From: Alnus glutinosa
Lineage: Eukaryota > Streptophyta > Magnoliopsida > Fagales > Betulaceae
NCBI RefSeq assembly: GCF_958979055.1
Contig: NC_084886.1
Location: 7,633,154-7,697,153, forward strand
Reading direction: 5' to 3'
Length of the DNA stretch: 64,000 bases
This document shows, in pieces, positions 48,461 to 61,279 of this stretch. A program made the position numbers and the translations under genes. The notes beneath the pieces are model-generated. The model did not search any database. It saw nothing but the letters and a program-made list of their open reading frames with translations, and was not told the DNA's origin. How positions within the stretch are numbered: position 1 is the stretch's first letter; each line of letters starts with the position of its first letter.

Positions 48461-50198
48461 ATTTACAGATTTGTGACATGGTTGCTGTGGCAAGATATTT
48501 GAATGTTACGCTTATAGTTCCTGAATTGGATAAAAAATCCTTCTGGAATGATAGCAGGTAGGTCAATTAATACGTACATGTTTACTAGCTCATTTGATTT
48601 GATTCAATTTATCGTTTCTTCAAGCTTGAATTTTACAATGAAAATCTTAAGAATTCCCTTTATTTTACCATGGGCCATGGCAGTCAGTTCAAAGACATAT
48701 TTGATATGAACCATTTCATTACATCATTGAGAGATGAGGTTCAGATATTGAGTGAGCTGCCTAAAGAGCTGAAGATAATGGAGTACTTACCTTGCTTCCA
48801 TTCCATGCCACCCAGTAGTTGGTCCAACACGTCTTATTATGACGCGGTTGGTTGGTTTTGAATTTCCAATATATTTAATTTGTAATTTTTTAGATCTGAA
48901 ATATTCCTAATTAATATTATTATATGTTCTAGCAGGTTCTTCCAATTATAAAAAAGTACGGACTCTTGCACTTCACCAAGACTGATACTAGGCTTGCAAA
49001 TAATGGGATTCCTGTAGAAGTCCAAAAGCTGCGGTGCCGAGTGAACTACGAAGCTCTGAGATTCACTCCCCCAATAGAGGAAGTAGGAAAAAAGATTGTC
49101 AGGCTTCTAAGGCAAAAGGGCCCTTTCTTAGTTCTTCATCTCAGATATGAAATGGACATGTTAGCATTCTCTGGATGCACCGAAGGTTGCAATGACACAG
49201 AAATTGATGAATTGACAAAAATGAGGTGAGTTTTCTTCATCTTTTAACGCCCAAAAAGGTATTAACAAAACCTTGATTTCTTAAACTTCCAATGAATAAA
49301 AGTTTGTGCATGTCATCAGATATTCCTACCCATGGTGGAAGGAAAAGGTAATAGACTCTGAAAAGAAAAGAAAAAACGGCGGCTGCCCTTTAACCCCCGA
49401 GGAAACCGCGCTTACATTGAGGGCATTGGATATTGATCCTAGTATCCAAATTTACGTTGCTGCCGGAAATATATATGGTGGAGAGAGTAGAATGGCTGTC
49501 CTGAGAGAAGCTTTTCCAAATTTGGTAAGTTGATTGAAAAACTTGACGGCCGGCCGGGCAACTTCTTTACTGTACGTGAAAACATTTGCATGTATATATA
49601 TATATATATATGGTAGGGTTTACTAATTAAGATGATCGATGTCTTGCTTTTTGATGCGAGAAACAGTTGAAAAAGGAAACATTGCTGACACCCTCAGACC
49701 TTAAACCCTTCCGGAAACATTCAAACCTGATGGCAGCGTTGGATTACACTGTAGCATTAGAAAGTGACATTTTTGTGCCTACATTCGGAGGAAACATGGC
49801 AAGAGTTGTTGAAGGCCATCGACGGTATTTTATGAACATGCAATTTCCTATTAGTGTTAATTAATTCATATCGCTGCTTAATTTTGACACAAATTAAACC
49901 CTTCTAAAAAAATGCATTAATATATATATGTTTCAGATACTTGGGGTTCAAGACAACAATTCGTCTAGACAGATTGCTTCTAATCAATCTGATAGATCAG
50001 TACAAGAATGGAACACTGAGCTGGAACGAATTCTCTCAAGCAGTCAAGACAGGTCATGCTGATCGCATGGGTGGGCCAACGCAAAGACTAGAAATTCCTG
50101 GAAAACCCAAGGAAGAAGATTATTTCTATACTAATCCACAGGAGTGTTTGCCACCAATTGTCAGAAAATCATCAAAGGGCACACGATTCTCATTATGA
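46956..50198 (+). CDS. GT106 O-fucosyltransferase-family protein, RRT1-like (tandem copy B)
   Basis: Eight exons (46956-47286, 48278-48345, 48469-48557, 48684-48846, 48936-49225, 49320-49524, 49667-49824, 49937-50198) give 521 residues with the same phases and, for exons 2, 3, 5, 6 and 7, the same lengths as copies A and C. The tail has two or three 13-residue units ([11 protein letters not shown], then [11 protein letters not shown]), followed by a membrane span ([17 protein letters not shown]). The lumenal domain keeps [30 protein letters not shown] and [16 protein letters not shown], so it looks functional. Intron 1 is long (~1 kb) and carries an (AT)n run of ~85 nt and the dimeric dispersed repeat. 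The likely role is a Golgi cell-wall glycosyltransferase as for copy A; substrate specificity is not readable from sequence. Confidence 0.95.
47427..47511. repeat. (TA)n microsatellite in intron 1 of GT106 copy B
   Basis: About 85 nt of uninterrupted TA, the longest dinucleotide run in the window. Confidence 0.95.
47511..47793. repeat. dimeric dispersed repeat, copy 2
   Basis: Two diverged direct units (about 47511-47624 and 47652-47793) share 'ctaatttaattaaacg.gtca', 'tttaattt.tatt', 'tgt..agattcg' and 'gtcaaaaattgc'. They match the dimer at 34740-35030. Confidence 0.6.
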
Positions 50199-52748
50199 AT
50201 TACGATTAGGTCAGCTATTGGATTTATGTCATCCAATCAATGTAACTAATATACCCTTGAAATCTATTGTTTTATGATCAGATCATACGAGCGATGCTTG
50301 CGCTCATGATATATACATGTACAAAAGTTTATATATCCGGCCTTTTGGACCTTTTCTATTCAATTTCTTGATAGAGGTACGTACGATCTGCTATTGATCA
50401 AATATATGCGCTCATATATATATAATTTGACAAGATTTAACAAAAAATTCTAACGGAGGGACGAAATTGAAAAAAATTAAAATATGGATATACTAAATTA
50501 ATACTTTTTAAAGTTTAAGGGTATGATTAATTACAAAAGTGATAAAAGATCAAGGGTGGTAAACAAAGTTTTCCCTGATTATTATTCATCCAAAAAATGT
50601 ATGAATTACCTAAAAGGATAAAACCTAAAAACCAAAAAATACCAAAGAAAAAAATGAAAAAAGAAAAAAGAAAACTCATGCTCTATTCATAGTAAAAACT
50701 CTTATATGAATTCTTCTTTACACGAAATTTATTGGTTAATATTCTCAAATATAATTCGTATGATTTCCTATTATATATGTTCAGACCTAAGAAAATTATG
50801 TTGTTAGTTAAAAGTAAACATTTAATGTAAAATCAATTTTATATACTTGGTACTATATATTATATGATATGATTATCCTTTTTTAGAGGTTCCTTTTCTC
50901 CAAAACATCTCTCATTGCGCATATTTAACGACTAATCTTTGCCAATTACAATTTTAATTGAGCCAAGTATTGAATGATCAAGCTCAGTCCGTTTAATTTT
51001 TTTTTTTAACACAAATCAAGCTCGAACTTATCATTGAGCTAGATAAAATGTTCAAAGTCTGTTCATTAATTTTTCAAAGGAGTTCGAGCTTGTCATGAGC
51101 TACTCAATTAACTTATTCATTCCATATATAAATTAAGTAAATGTCGTATTTTTATTTTTTATTTGTACAAATTCATACTAATTATTAGTTATTTAATAAT
51201 TGTTAAGATTTGCTATTTAATTGAGTAATTAAATAAATTAACTCGAATTTTAAACAATCTAATATTGAGTCTATATATATACTTAATTATCTTATAGTAT
51301 ATAAGTAGATACATTCATTACACATACAAACACACACATATATACAAATACACATAAACCCTCTCATATACACACAAATATTATACTTATATTTATATCA
51401 AGACTCACAATTACAATAATTCAAGTTTATCTATTAAATTATGAAGAGAATTATCTTTTTAAATATTTAATATGTTCTCATTACAAAATTAATTAAAAAT
51501 AATATTATGAAAATAATAAAAATAAAGTTATACAAGCATATAAGAACCGAACTAAGTTTATACGAGTTCAACTAATTTAATAAACGAGCTTAAATTTTTG
51601 TTCAAGCTCTATTTATTTAATAAATAAACCAATCTTCAGCCGAACCCAACCCTATTCGCAAGCGACTTTATTCATTTATAGCCTACTGCCTGACCGCGAC
51701 TTCCCTTCCCTTTTCTACACCGCGAGTAGTCATGTGGTACAAAGTGCAGGACAATGATCGATCATAATAAAAGAATTATAAAAACGATGGTACAAAACCA
51801 TAGATATGATGCACGAGAGGCACCAATGAAGATGACGGCCATGATCATATATCATAATAGTCAATACAATTACATATGGGAAATAAATGATGATACCGAG
51901 TCTTAATTAATTAAGAAGAGATCTTAATCATAAATTCCTTCATTGAAAGTTTATATTGATCATATATAACTCCGGCCTTATCGTGCGATAAATTGAGGAT
52001 TTTGGAAATATATATAAAATTACATAGTACTGGACGAATCAAATCCTATTTTAAACTAAATAGTATGCATTCGGTCCCTCTCAATTGAAGGAAAAGAAGA
52101 AACGTGGTTGGTAAATGGCTACATGCATGCAACTGGCTGATGTTCGTCTGATGGATGACACTTTCTTGTTTTTTTTTTTTTTTTTTCAATGTTTTGGAGC
52201 CTGATGTACGTATGACTGTTAGACTCTCCTAAACCGCATAGGTCCATTTCTTTAAAAATCTTATACGTAAGGCTATATATGCCGGTGACTCCTAAGACCA
52301 GTTGTCCGGCTTTAATAACCGGATCGAATCTGGCTGGAATACCTCGTAAATCAACAACAAATTAACGGTATTTGTTTTGATTGGTTCTCGGGAAAATCAA
52401 GCTCAAAATCTTGGTTCTTTATTCATGTAAGATTTCTCTCAAGTATATATATATGTCACATTTTTCTATATGTACGTATGTAATATAATGGAACTTATTA
52501 CTACATTTTATAAAACAGTTTTGTTTTTTTTTTTTGTTTTTTTTTTTTTGTATGTACAATTTTAAGCTGTACAGGAGAGACTTTAGTAGTATCAAGCTTG
52601 GGGACATGGATGGATGACACGGAGAGGTAAGAGGAGATCGAAACCGTATAATATGCAATTATGCATGAAGCAAAAATATTAGCTAAAAAAATTAGTTTGG
52701 TTTTTGGAGGGATCAAAGCTGAAAATTAAGTACCTGAAGAGGTTGATT
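50199..52748. other. intergenic between GT106 copies B and C
   Basis: Very AT-rich. A stretch at ~50960-51660 repeats GAGCT/AGCTCGA-type motifs ('gagttcgagcttgtcatgagc'), a look typical of old dispersed repeats. ~52080-52350 contains blocks shared with the copy B upstream region. ~52600-52748 appears to be the degraded beginning of copy C's first exon. No independent gene is seen. Confidence 0.5.
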
Positions 52749-55700
52749 ATGGGAGGGATCAAAGCTGAAAAGTTGAAGAGTTGGATTGCATCTGGGTCGC
52801 GCTCCGATCAACTTAACTTATGCGTGGTTGGAGCCACGTCGCTGTTGATGCTGTGCGCCTGCGCACTGCAACTCAGAGCCCTGAGCGGGAAGATGACACC
52901 GACGTTGTTCACGTTCTGGTCTTCTCATCTTATTGACACTCCTCCTGAAAGTGAGTGCTATTCTAGTTTTACTGGCGTGATTTATAATCCCTCTCCATTG
53001 TACAACTAGTTAATTATGTAGCTTAATTTTGTTTTTGCTTAGGCTGACTATAATACATGAAAGGTTTTGAGAAATGAAAGCAAATTTATCTATGGAAAAT
53101 GCTAAATACATCCCATATCTTATGCTTCCTTACGTAGCAGTACGAGTTCAAAAAATTTATTGTCGTACCGACACTGTCACATTAACCTACATAAAAAAAA
53201 TAAAAAAATTAGTCACTTTTATTGGTAGGGTGGTTGGCCACCCTAACCAAACTTTTTGGGGGTGGTCAACCACCCTCGATGAGCCATCGGGAATGGTTAT
53301 GACCACCCCTAATGCGATCTGGTGGTCGTGGCCGCCAGATCTCTTTGATCCGGGAGTTGTGGCTACTAGGTAGATCAGATGATCCCAATCACCTTAAGAT
53401 GCCGACGTGAGCCCACTACGAGACATACACAAATTTTTTACAAACCAACCTCTAAAAATGACACGAGTCTTTAGCATGTGAAAAACACATTTTTTTTAAT
53501 AAAAAATATTTCTTACAAGTTTTTTTAATAATTTAAAAAATACATGTCACTTTTATAAACTGATTTTTTTTTAAAAAAAAATCTGCTATCAGGATACAAG
53601 AGAGCAAACTTTGGGAATATATCTGATGTGGCAGCGGCATAGATGCATGGGGAAAAATAATGGCAGCCGTATTCTGAAACTTTCACCATATATATCATAA
53701 TTATTTCATTTGGACAGGGTTTAAGTTCTAGACTTCCCACATATCATTCTGTTCAACCTCTCATTGTTTAAGTCTTTAAGATATTGGGAATATATATATA
53801 TCTGCTAAAACCTGTTATTCTTATCAATAAATTAAATAATTGATGAAGCTATTATATATGCAACTTGCATTTGGACCATTGTCTTTTTAATTCCTAATTT
53901 TTTGTTCTTTTTTCTTTTTTCGTTAAATGAATCATGTCATTATTATAATAAATAATTCCTCATGAAATGCGTCGATGATCAATCAAAGTGAAATAAATAA
54001 TTTGTCTCAGGAGTTTATAAAAACAATGGATATCTGATGGTTTCGGCAAATGGCGGATTGAATCAAATGCGAGCTGGTGTAAGCACTCTGGTTCATGCAC
54101 TAGCTTTCTTAAACGTAGCCACTATTAATCTATATATTAGTGTCTGCTGATTACACTTGAGTTGGTTATGTGTATACAGATTTGTGACATGGTTGCCATT
54201 GCAAGATATTTGAATGTCACGCTTGTTGTTCCCGAATTGGACAATACCTCCATTTGGCATGATAGGAGGTGATCGATCGCCGATCAATATATACATCATG
54301 TATATATATATATATATCCATCAAATGAATAAATATCATTGAGAAATTCTTAATGAATTGCTTAATTTAATTACTCGATCTGCGCAGTGAATTCCAAGAT
54401 ATATTTGACGTGTATTATTTCATTACATCTTTGAAAGATGAGGTCCGGATATTGAGACGGCTGCCTGATGAGCAGAAGAGAAGAATGAAGAACGCTTCCA
54501 TCTATTCTATGGAATCGAGAAGATGGTCCAATATGGGCTATTATTACTACAAGGTACGTACGTTAAGTTTGCTTCCCCATTTCAAATCATGTGCTTAGTT
54601 GGGTTAATCTTTTCCTGTTCTTACGATTAATGTATGTACATTTGCATGCAGATTCTTCCCCAGATAAAAGAGCATGAAGTCTTGCATTTCACCAAGACTG
54701 ATTATAGGCTTGCAAATAATGGGGTTCCTGAAGATCTTCAAAAGCTGCGTTGCCGAGCAAACTATGAAGCTCTGAGATTCACTGCCCCTATAGAGGAAAC
54801 GGGCAAGAAGATTGTCAGGATTCTGAGGCAAAACGGTCCTTACTTGGCTCTTCATCTCAGATATGAAATGGATATGTTAGCATTCACTGGCTGCAATGAA
54901 GGTTGCAACGAGACAGAAGTTGATGAACTGACTAAACTGAGGTGATCGATCGAGTTGTCTTCGTTTCTTGATGCATGGCTCACGTACAGAATCACTTAAT
55001 TAAACCTTGATTACTTTGTTAATGTCCAATGCATATATATAAATTTTGTTTATCAGATATGCCACCCCGTGGTGGGGACAAAAAGCAATAAATTCTATCA
55101 AGAAAAGAAAAGACGGTCGTTGCCCTTTAACTCCCGAGGAAACTGCACTTGCATTGCGGGCATTGGATATTGATCCTAGCATTCAAGTTTATATCGCTGC
55201 TGGAAATATATATGGGGGAGAGAGGAGAATGGCTGCCCTGAGAGCAGCTTTTCCAAATCTGGTCAGTTTATCGATCGACCTAGCTACAATAATTGCATGT
55301 AATATCAATAATGGTAGGCTTTAATTTGCTTAATTAATTATCTCTTAATTAGCTTCTTTTTGTTTTTGTTTTTGTTTTCGTTTTCGTTTTCGTTTGTGTG
55401 ATGAAACAGATTAAAAAGGAAACATTGATGACAACCTCAGACCTTAAGCCCTTCCTGAAACATTCAAACATGATGGCTGCGTTGGATTACATTGTGTCAT
55501 TAGAGAGTGACATTTTCGTGCCAACATATGGAGGAAACATGGCAATGGTTGTTGAAGGCCATAGAAGGTATTTTACCAATCGTTTAATTTAATTAATTTT
55601 ATAATATATTCATCATTAACATGTTTAATTTCCAGATATTTGGGGTACAAGATGACAATAAGTCTCGACAGATGGCTTCTGATACATCTGATAGATGAGT

Positions 55701-55882
55701 ACAGAAATGGAAAACTCGGATGGGACGAATTCTCCCAAGAAGTGAAGACAGGCCATGGTGATCGCATGGGTAGCCCTGCTCGAAGGACAGAGGTTCCTGC
55801 CAGACCCATGCAAGAAGATTATTTCTATAGTAATCCACATGAATGTTTGCCGTTAGTTACGAAAAATTCTGAGAGGACGTGA
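52749..55882 (+). CDS. GT106 O-fucosyltransferase-family protein, RRT1-like (tandem copy C, shortened N terminus)
   Basis: Eight exons (52749-52950, 54011-54078, 54180-54268, 54388-54553, 54652-54941, 55057-55261, 55410-55567, 55636-55882) give 474 residues. Phases equal those of A and B. The only in-frame ATG of exon 1 is internal ([13 protein letters not shown]). The expected 'MDYTK...' start is represented upstream (~52606-52700) by similar but out-of-frame DNA with a stop. The cytosolic tail is therefore about 30-40 residues shorter, although the membrane span ([17 protein letters not shown]) and the whole lumenal domain ([47 protein letters not shown]) are intact. Intron 1 carries a G-rich palindromic module at ~53225-53360. 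It is closer to B than to A across exon 5. Likely still a Golgi glycosyltransferase; altered targeting is possible. Confidence 0.88.
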
Positions 55883-57242
55883 AACAAGTTATTTTGGAAT
55901 CCCACTACTTTTCTTTTCCGCCAACGTAACTGTTGTTTCACCCTTTACTGTGTACATATCCTGTAATCAAAAGGGAAATAGTTTTTGGTCAGTTAGGTAG
56001 AGCATCGAGGTAGGCCGGTGGTTATTATTGATGTTTAATGGCATATGCTTCTCATATGCATTTATATATATATATATATGTTTCTCAAATGCTCGAAATA
56101 CTCTTAACTCTTTTAGATGCTAGATTAGAGTAATTTCTCTACAACTCAATTTGTAGAAATTTATATCCATTCGAAATCGAAATGAAATATTTTATAGCAC
56201 AATATTTATATCACAAAAAAGCATGTATAACTTTATAAATATATGCCGGGATTAATATGTTAAAAGGTAACACGTAGACACTACTACAAAGTAGAAACAA
56301 AAATACAAAAAACAAAATGTCTAAAATTGCAACCTGCACTCTTTTACATAAATAAAATCGTTAAGTATTGATTGCAAGAAACTCGTCCCTTCATTTTGTT
56401 ATGAAATCTTGTTTTAACAACTTCCTTAGCGGAAAATATTTGTTTGATAGTCGTTGTAATAGATACTAAAAGAGTCAAAATAAGATGAATCAATTCATTA
56501 ATATGATGTTATGTCTTTAATTTTTTTGTATCTATCAATCCTCAACATAATTTTGCCATGAGATACAATTTGTAACTTCCGATGATCAAGTACATCAAGT
56601 TCAAAGAATCAAAATGTCTCAACTGAAATTTCAAATTAATTTCCTCCTGCTCATAAAAAATCAAAAGGATAATAATTCTCCATAAGACTACATATATTAT
56701 CAATTGTAAAGGATTTATAGACATCCTTTAGATCCAAAGCTGACCCAAGTGTCAAAAAGTTTCATCAACCCTTTCACCAAACCTACTATCAAACTCTTGC
56801 AATTGAAAGATTAAAAGTCTATGGTAACATTGAATATGTCAAAATGATAATGATATTCCACTGTAATGTGATCTCCTTGATGACGACCTTCAATATAACG
56901 AGCACTCAAATTTGGAATGTCAATTTCAAAAAAAAAACACGAGACATGAACACCAACCTATGTACCGGGAAATTGGCTGGCCACCAGCAGGAGGCTCCAT
57001 TTCATACATTTGAGATTAGATATGCTACAATCAGAATACAAGCAATGGTCACTCGAACAGATTCATAGAAGGAACTCAAGAAGAAATTTATAATTTTAAC
57101 GGTTCTGGACATCGGTCCCATGAAATAGTGTTGAAACCTAAGAAAACTAAAGACACGTACAAGCATGTACAATAATAACCAGGAGACGACAAAGTAGCTT
57201 GTAAACAATGAAAATGGAGACTCATGAAGTGCCGCACTAGTT
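55883..57242. other. intergenic with hAT fragment
   Basis: 3' UTR of GT106 copy C, an AT-rich spacer with a short (TA)n run (~56065-56080), the hAT fragment described separately, and the 3' flank of the bHLH gene on the minus strand. Confidence 0.6.
56380..56935 (-). mobile_element. hAT transposase fragment (C-terminal part)
   Basis: The minus strand is homologous to about 17700-18240 of the complete hAT. Recognisable pieces, in order on the minus strand, are an 'ATSISKKKFEIDIP..'-like stretch, a LDP-like segment, then EQEEINLKFQLRHF (compare EQEKINLGFQLKYF), then a diverged dimerisation motif (KEVVKTRFHNKM, compare MKIVKTRLRNKM). It is interrupted by several stops and shifts and lacks both termini, so it is older than the 14.7-kb element. 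Confidence 0.8.
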
Positions 57243-60200
57243 CTATGTTTTTAGCCGCTTTTGAGCTTGATCTGACTCCTCTCTGCTGCCTGCATCTCTT
57301 AGATGTGTCATCGCTTGATGGCTAGAAGGGGTATTCTCATGATCCTGGACAATGAAAGAATGATAGCATTACCTATATATATACTTCTTCATACCAAAAA
57401 CTGTTTTTTTTTTTTTTTTTGTTGAACTCCAACAGTTGGCTGTAAAAGTTGTCAGCAAAAAATGAAGTTTTTTTTTTTCTTTTTTTTGAAAAATGGGCTG
57501 TCTGGCAACATCTAGGTCTCCACTGGCTCAGGAAAAAGATAAAGAACCATTAAAAGATCCCACTTGGTCGAAATGGCAACCAGGGGAGTGAGTGATGAGA
57601 TTGAGGTGATCAAACGATAGGAAGGTAGACCCTAAATCCTGCTTAACCAACTCTCCAGCAAAAACCAATGGCCTGATTTATATACCTTAGAAATGGATGT
57701 TCCAGAAATCGTGCCTCTGTCTGCGCGCTTCCCAAGATCAATCTGCACTGCAACGTTGGCCTGTGACAGATCCACCCCCGCACTCTGCAGTGCTTGTGTC
57801 AAAGTGTTCAACAACCTGGCCAGCACCAAACCAATCATTCATCAGCATATACTTTAGCACCCAAACCCATCAAAAAGCCTTTGGGAAAAAGGCTGTAAGC
57901 GTATGCCATGGGTACCAGATAACATAAGTTTCTGTAATCATCAAGTATTTTCAATTGACAAAAGAGTACCATAAAAACGAAAAAAATAAAAATATTGCTG
58001 GCCTCGCAGGATCTTGACACTAATCTGTCAGCCAAGCCTAGCCAAATACTGGGCAAAATAATTTGACAAGTCTATCAATCTCTAAACATAAATGACAACA
58101 GTCATTATAGTTTAGAAGACATTTAGAAAGAAATCCAAAAAATATGGACAGCATAAAAAAATCTACATTTTGAATCCATTAAATTGGATATTACCGTATA
58201 TAAAGGAAATGATTCAACAAGAAGAAGAAGCGGCAATGGGGACAAGACAATCCTCAGCCTTCCAACGATTTAATCGATGTACAATTAAAAGTTTTGAGTT
58301 GAATATCTTGATAAAAAGGATGAAAATATTGCCCAAACAACCTAACTGGAAATATATTGATAAGAGAACAATATATACAACAAAAATAACAACTTCACCT
58401 ATGGACAATGGGGCTGAGACACATTTCTCAGACTTCCAACTTTTGATTGATATATAATCAATAAAAAATTTGAAAAACTATAAAATGAAGAAAAAAAAAA
58501 AAAAACAGCAAAATGACGATACAATGCCCAAACAGCCTGATTCAACATCTATTTGATAAAAAGAAAACCAGGCTCTTGGATCCAATTCAACTCGATATTA
58601 CTCCCGATTCATAAACCGCAAGAGAAGCCATACTAAAATATTAATTCAGGTTGGGAAGTGTCCTAAAACAAGTCAGAAGTTAAACACGCTAACAAAAAAA
58701 AATAAAAATGTACAAGCTATATATGCCTCATTGAATCTACGACTAAGCTTCTTAGAACCACAAGTCCAAAACAGATTGTCAAGCTACAGTCAGCCACGCA
58801 TCATATCTGAGACAAGAATAGAGGTACAAGAACTCGAAAGAAAAAGGCAAACATGATGGGACTCCATTTATAATAGTAGTCAAACTATAAATTTGGTATG
58901 CCAAATATTTCTAAATCTGAAGGCTCATAGTTACTAAAACCAAGAAATTCCACAAACTTCTATTATTACCCACCCTTGAGAGTAAACACTTGAGATGCTA
59001 ATTGTTCCCCCTTTAATTACCAGCTCCTCCTGTTGGCTCAGTGCTTCACGGGTCATGGGACACTCGGTTGATTGAGCATCAGAAACCGGTCCCTGAAGAG
59101 CATGGGCTTGCACGCCATCACCTCTGACAGAAACAGGCATGGGCAGAGGTAATCCCTTGTTTCTTAACTCAGGTTGCTGATCCATCGATTTGCAGGTGAT
59201 ATCCCTGCTAGGATCAGATTCTACAGGTTTCTGTATGCTTGTAAGCGTGGTTGGGGTTAGAGAGACATTATTCTCATCCAACTTCCCAGGAAACGCTGAC
59301 CCCATACCAGAACCATTCTTTATGGTTTGAGGGTGACCAACTAAACTCTGAACACGCCAGTGACTATTTCTCTGTTTCAAGCAGGCGACTGAACAAGTTA
59401 ACAGTGACAAGAATTTCAACAGGCAAATAAACTTCCAATAAAAATGTATTCATCAATTCCTCTCCACCACCAGCAAGATTCCATTAGCAGTAAAATAATT
59501 TTTTTAATAAAAATAAAAATAAATTAAACAGAAACAGGCCGTCACTTGAATCAATAAATGAATGTCTGCGTTATTCAATACTTCAGTAAGTAATAAAACA
59601 CAGAATAAATGTAGTTCCCATTTGAACTGTTGAGTCCCAAGCAATGGCATTAATGCTTATGGATCAACTTTGACAAGGACTAGTCAAGGTTCACGGGATA
59701 CATGAATGCCAGATGAATTCAGCACAAAATTTTGGATGTAATTTTTTTTCTTTCTCCAGTGTGCGTGTGCGTGTTTGAAAGTTGTTATCTACGTGGATCC
59801 ATATCTTACAGCATTATGTTTATAAGTATCATTGCTATTATACATTCACAAAGGACAAAAATTTAAAAATCTTAGCCACAAAAGATTTTCAAATTAAATT
59901 TATTCTAGATTTCAAATTTTGGCTCCTTTTTTAGTGGATTATGAAGATTTACAAATAAATTGTATATGGATTATGATTTTCTACCATAGATTACATATAT
60001 TTTACAATTCAATACATTCAAAAACAATCATGTCAAAACCATAAATCTTCCGACAGGTAAATAATTATTTACTAAAGGTCCATGAGATTACATGCTCCTT
60101 TATATCTCAGTCCCAATACCTAAGGCTTCTTTGAACTTGTATAATGCATAGATTAATTCCATTTCAAAAAGTACCAGAGACTTTATCTCAAGCATTTGTG

Positions 60201-60520
60201 TGCAACATTTAATGAGAATTCAACTAAATACAAGCATGAAGCGAGTATAAGCAATTTACCCATGGCATCAACTTTGTGGGCTCGGAACTCCATCCCTGGT
60301 AAGAACCCTCATACTTTTGTACCTTCTCTTGTAAATAATGAACATAATCAATCACCTGCAATGAAACTGTGATCAGCAATCAATTTAAGCACAAAAAAGT
60401 AACAACTAATTCCAAAAAAATGCGTACTAGTTCATTCACTAAGAACTTACCTCTAATAGGAATGATGCCGTATCTCTCTTTTGATCACTATGGGGTATGA
60501 GATCTCTCAATATCTGGAAT
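57243..60520 (-). CDS. BIM1/BIM2-type bHLH transcription factor, 3' part of the gene
   Basis: Minus-strand exons, in transcript order: 60451-60520, 60260-60355, 58974-59371, 57686-57815, 57243-57344 (stop TAG at 57243-57245). All are GT-AG and in frame. They encode [20 protein letters not shown] (end of helix 1, loop and helix 2), then [90 protein letters not shown], and a C terminus ending QAQKRLKT. This is the BES1-INTERACTING MYC-LIKE family; Arabidopsis BIM1 and BIM2 bind E-boxes and cooperate with BES1 in brassinosteroid responses. The exon carrying the basic region (the 'RSKHSATEQRRRSKIN'-like motif) is not found up to the right edge, so the 5' half is outside the window. The intron above 60520 is longer than 3.4 kb and carries a LINE. 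Confidence 0.93.
58165..58620. repeat. imperfect local duplication inside a bHLH-gene intron
   Basis: The blocks 'caatgggg.c..gac.c..tctcag.cttccaac' (58234, 58406), 'gcccaaaca.cct' (58331, 58526) and 'tcca.t..a..cgatattac'-like (58175, 58580) recur in the same order, which suggests a degenerate tandem array of ~170-200 bp units within the intron 57816-58973. Confidence 0.5.
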
Positions 60521-61279
60521 CTGAAAGAAAAAGGATTAAGCTTCACCAAGCTCTTTTGACATCAGACTTCATAAGATACATTATAAAAACAAACCACACA
60601 TCCAAACATATCAAAATCTTTCAAAAACCCATCCTCAACTCCTAGAAGAGCAACCTATAATTCGACCAGTTATAAACATAAAACTTGACAAGCTTGATAT
60701 GTAACTACAGTTGGTCTGGCCGTGACATAACAATGTAAAGTTTTTTCCTCAAACAGAACAGAGCCATGCAAGCTTCATAAGTAGTACGTCCTTCTCTCCT
60801 ACTCAAGCCGCAATATTGAATCATTTTTTTGTGTTTATAAACATAAGAGACAAGGTGAACAAATGACATGACCAGCTTCAGATGGATCACATTACAAGTG
60901 GTGTAACACAAAACATGAAAATTGTCAACCTTTCAGTCTCTTACCAAAACTAACACCTGTAGAAGTATAGAGAATGCAATAAAAATGCCCACAAAAACCA
61001 TAAAATCAGATAATGAAATTGATTCTAGGACACATACCAATTAAATTGGAAAAAGTGCCACCCAGGCCCAAACTTATTGTCAAACTGGAGTAATCCAACC
61101 ATACTATTCGACTATTCTGTTCTGATATGTGATCAATCTATACCCAAGATACCAGTTTTCGGTGCAACATTTTCAAATGATAAGATCTGGTCTACAGTCC
61201 ATACCATTCAAGTAATAATATTGGAAAAGGTTGATTGTTGTGTGGTCTCTGTTACTTTAAGTTTGCTTGTAACGTAGGA

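Noticed and set aside
50960-51660. Repeated AGCTCGA-type motifs as a possible old LTR-type remnant
   Set aside because: No paired ends, primer-binding site or coding trace could be seen, so no class is assigned.
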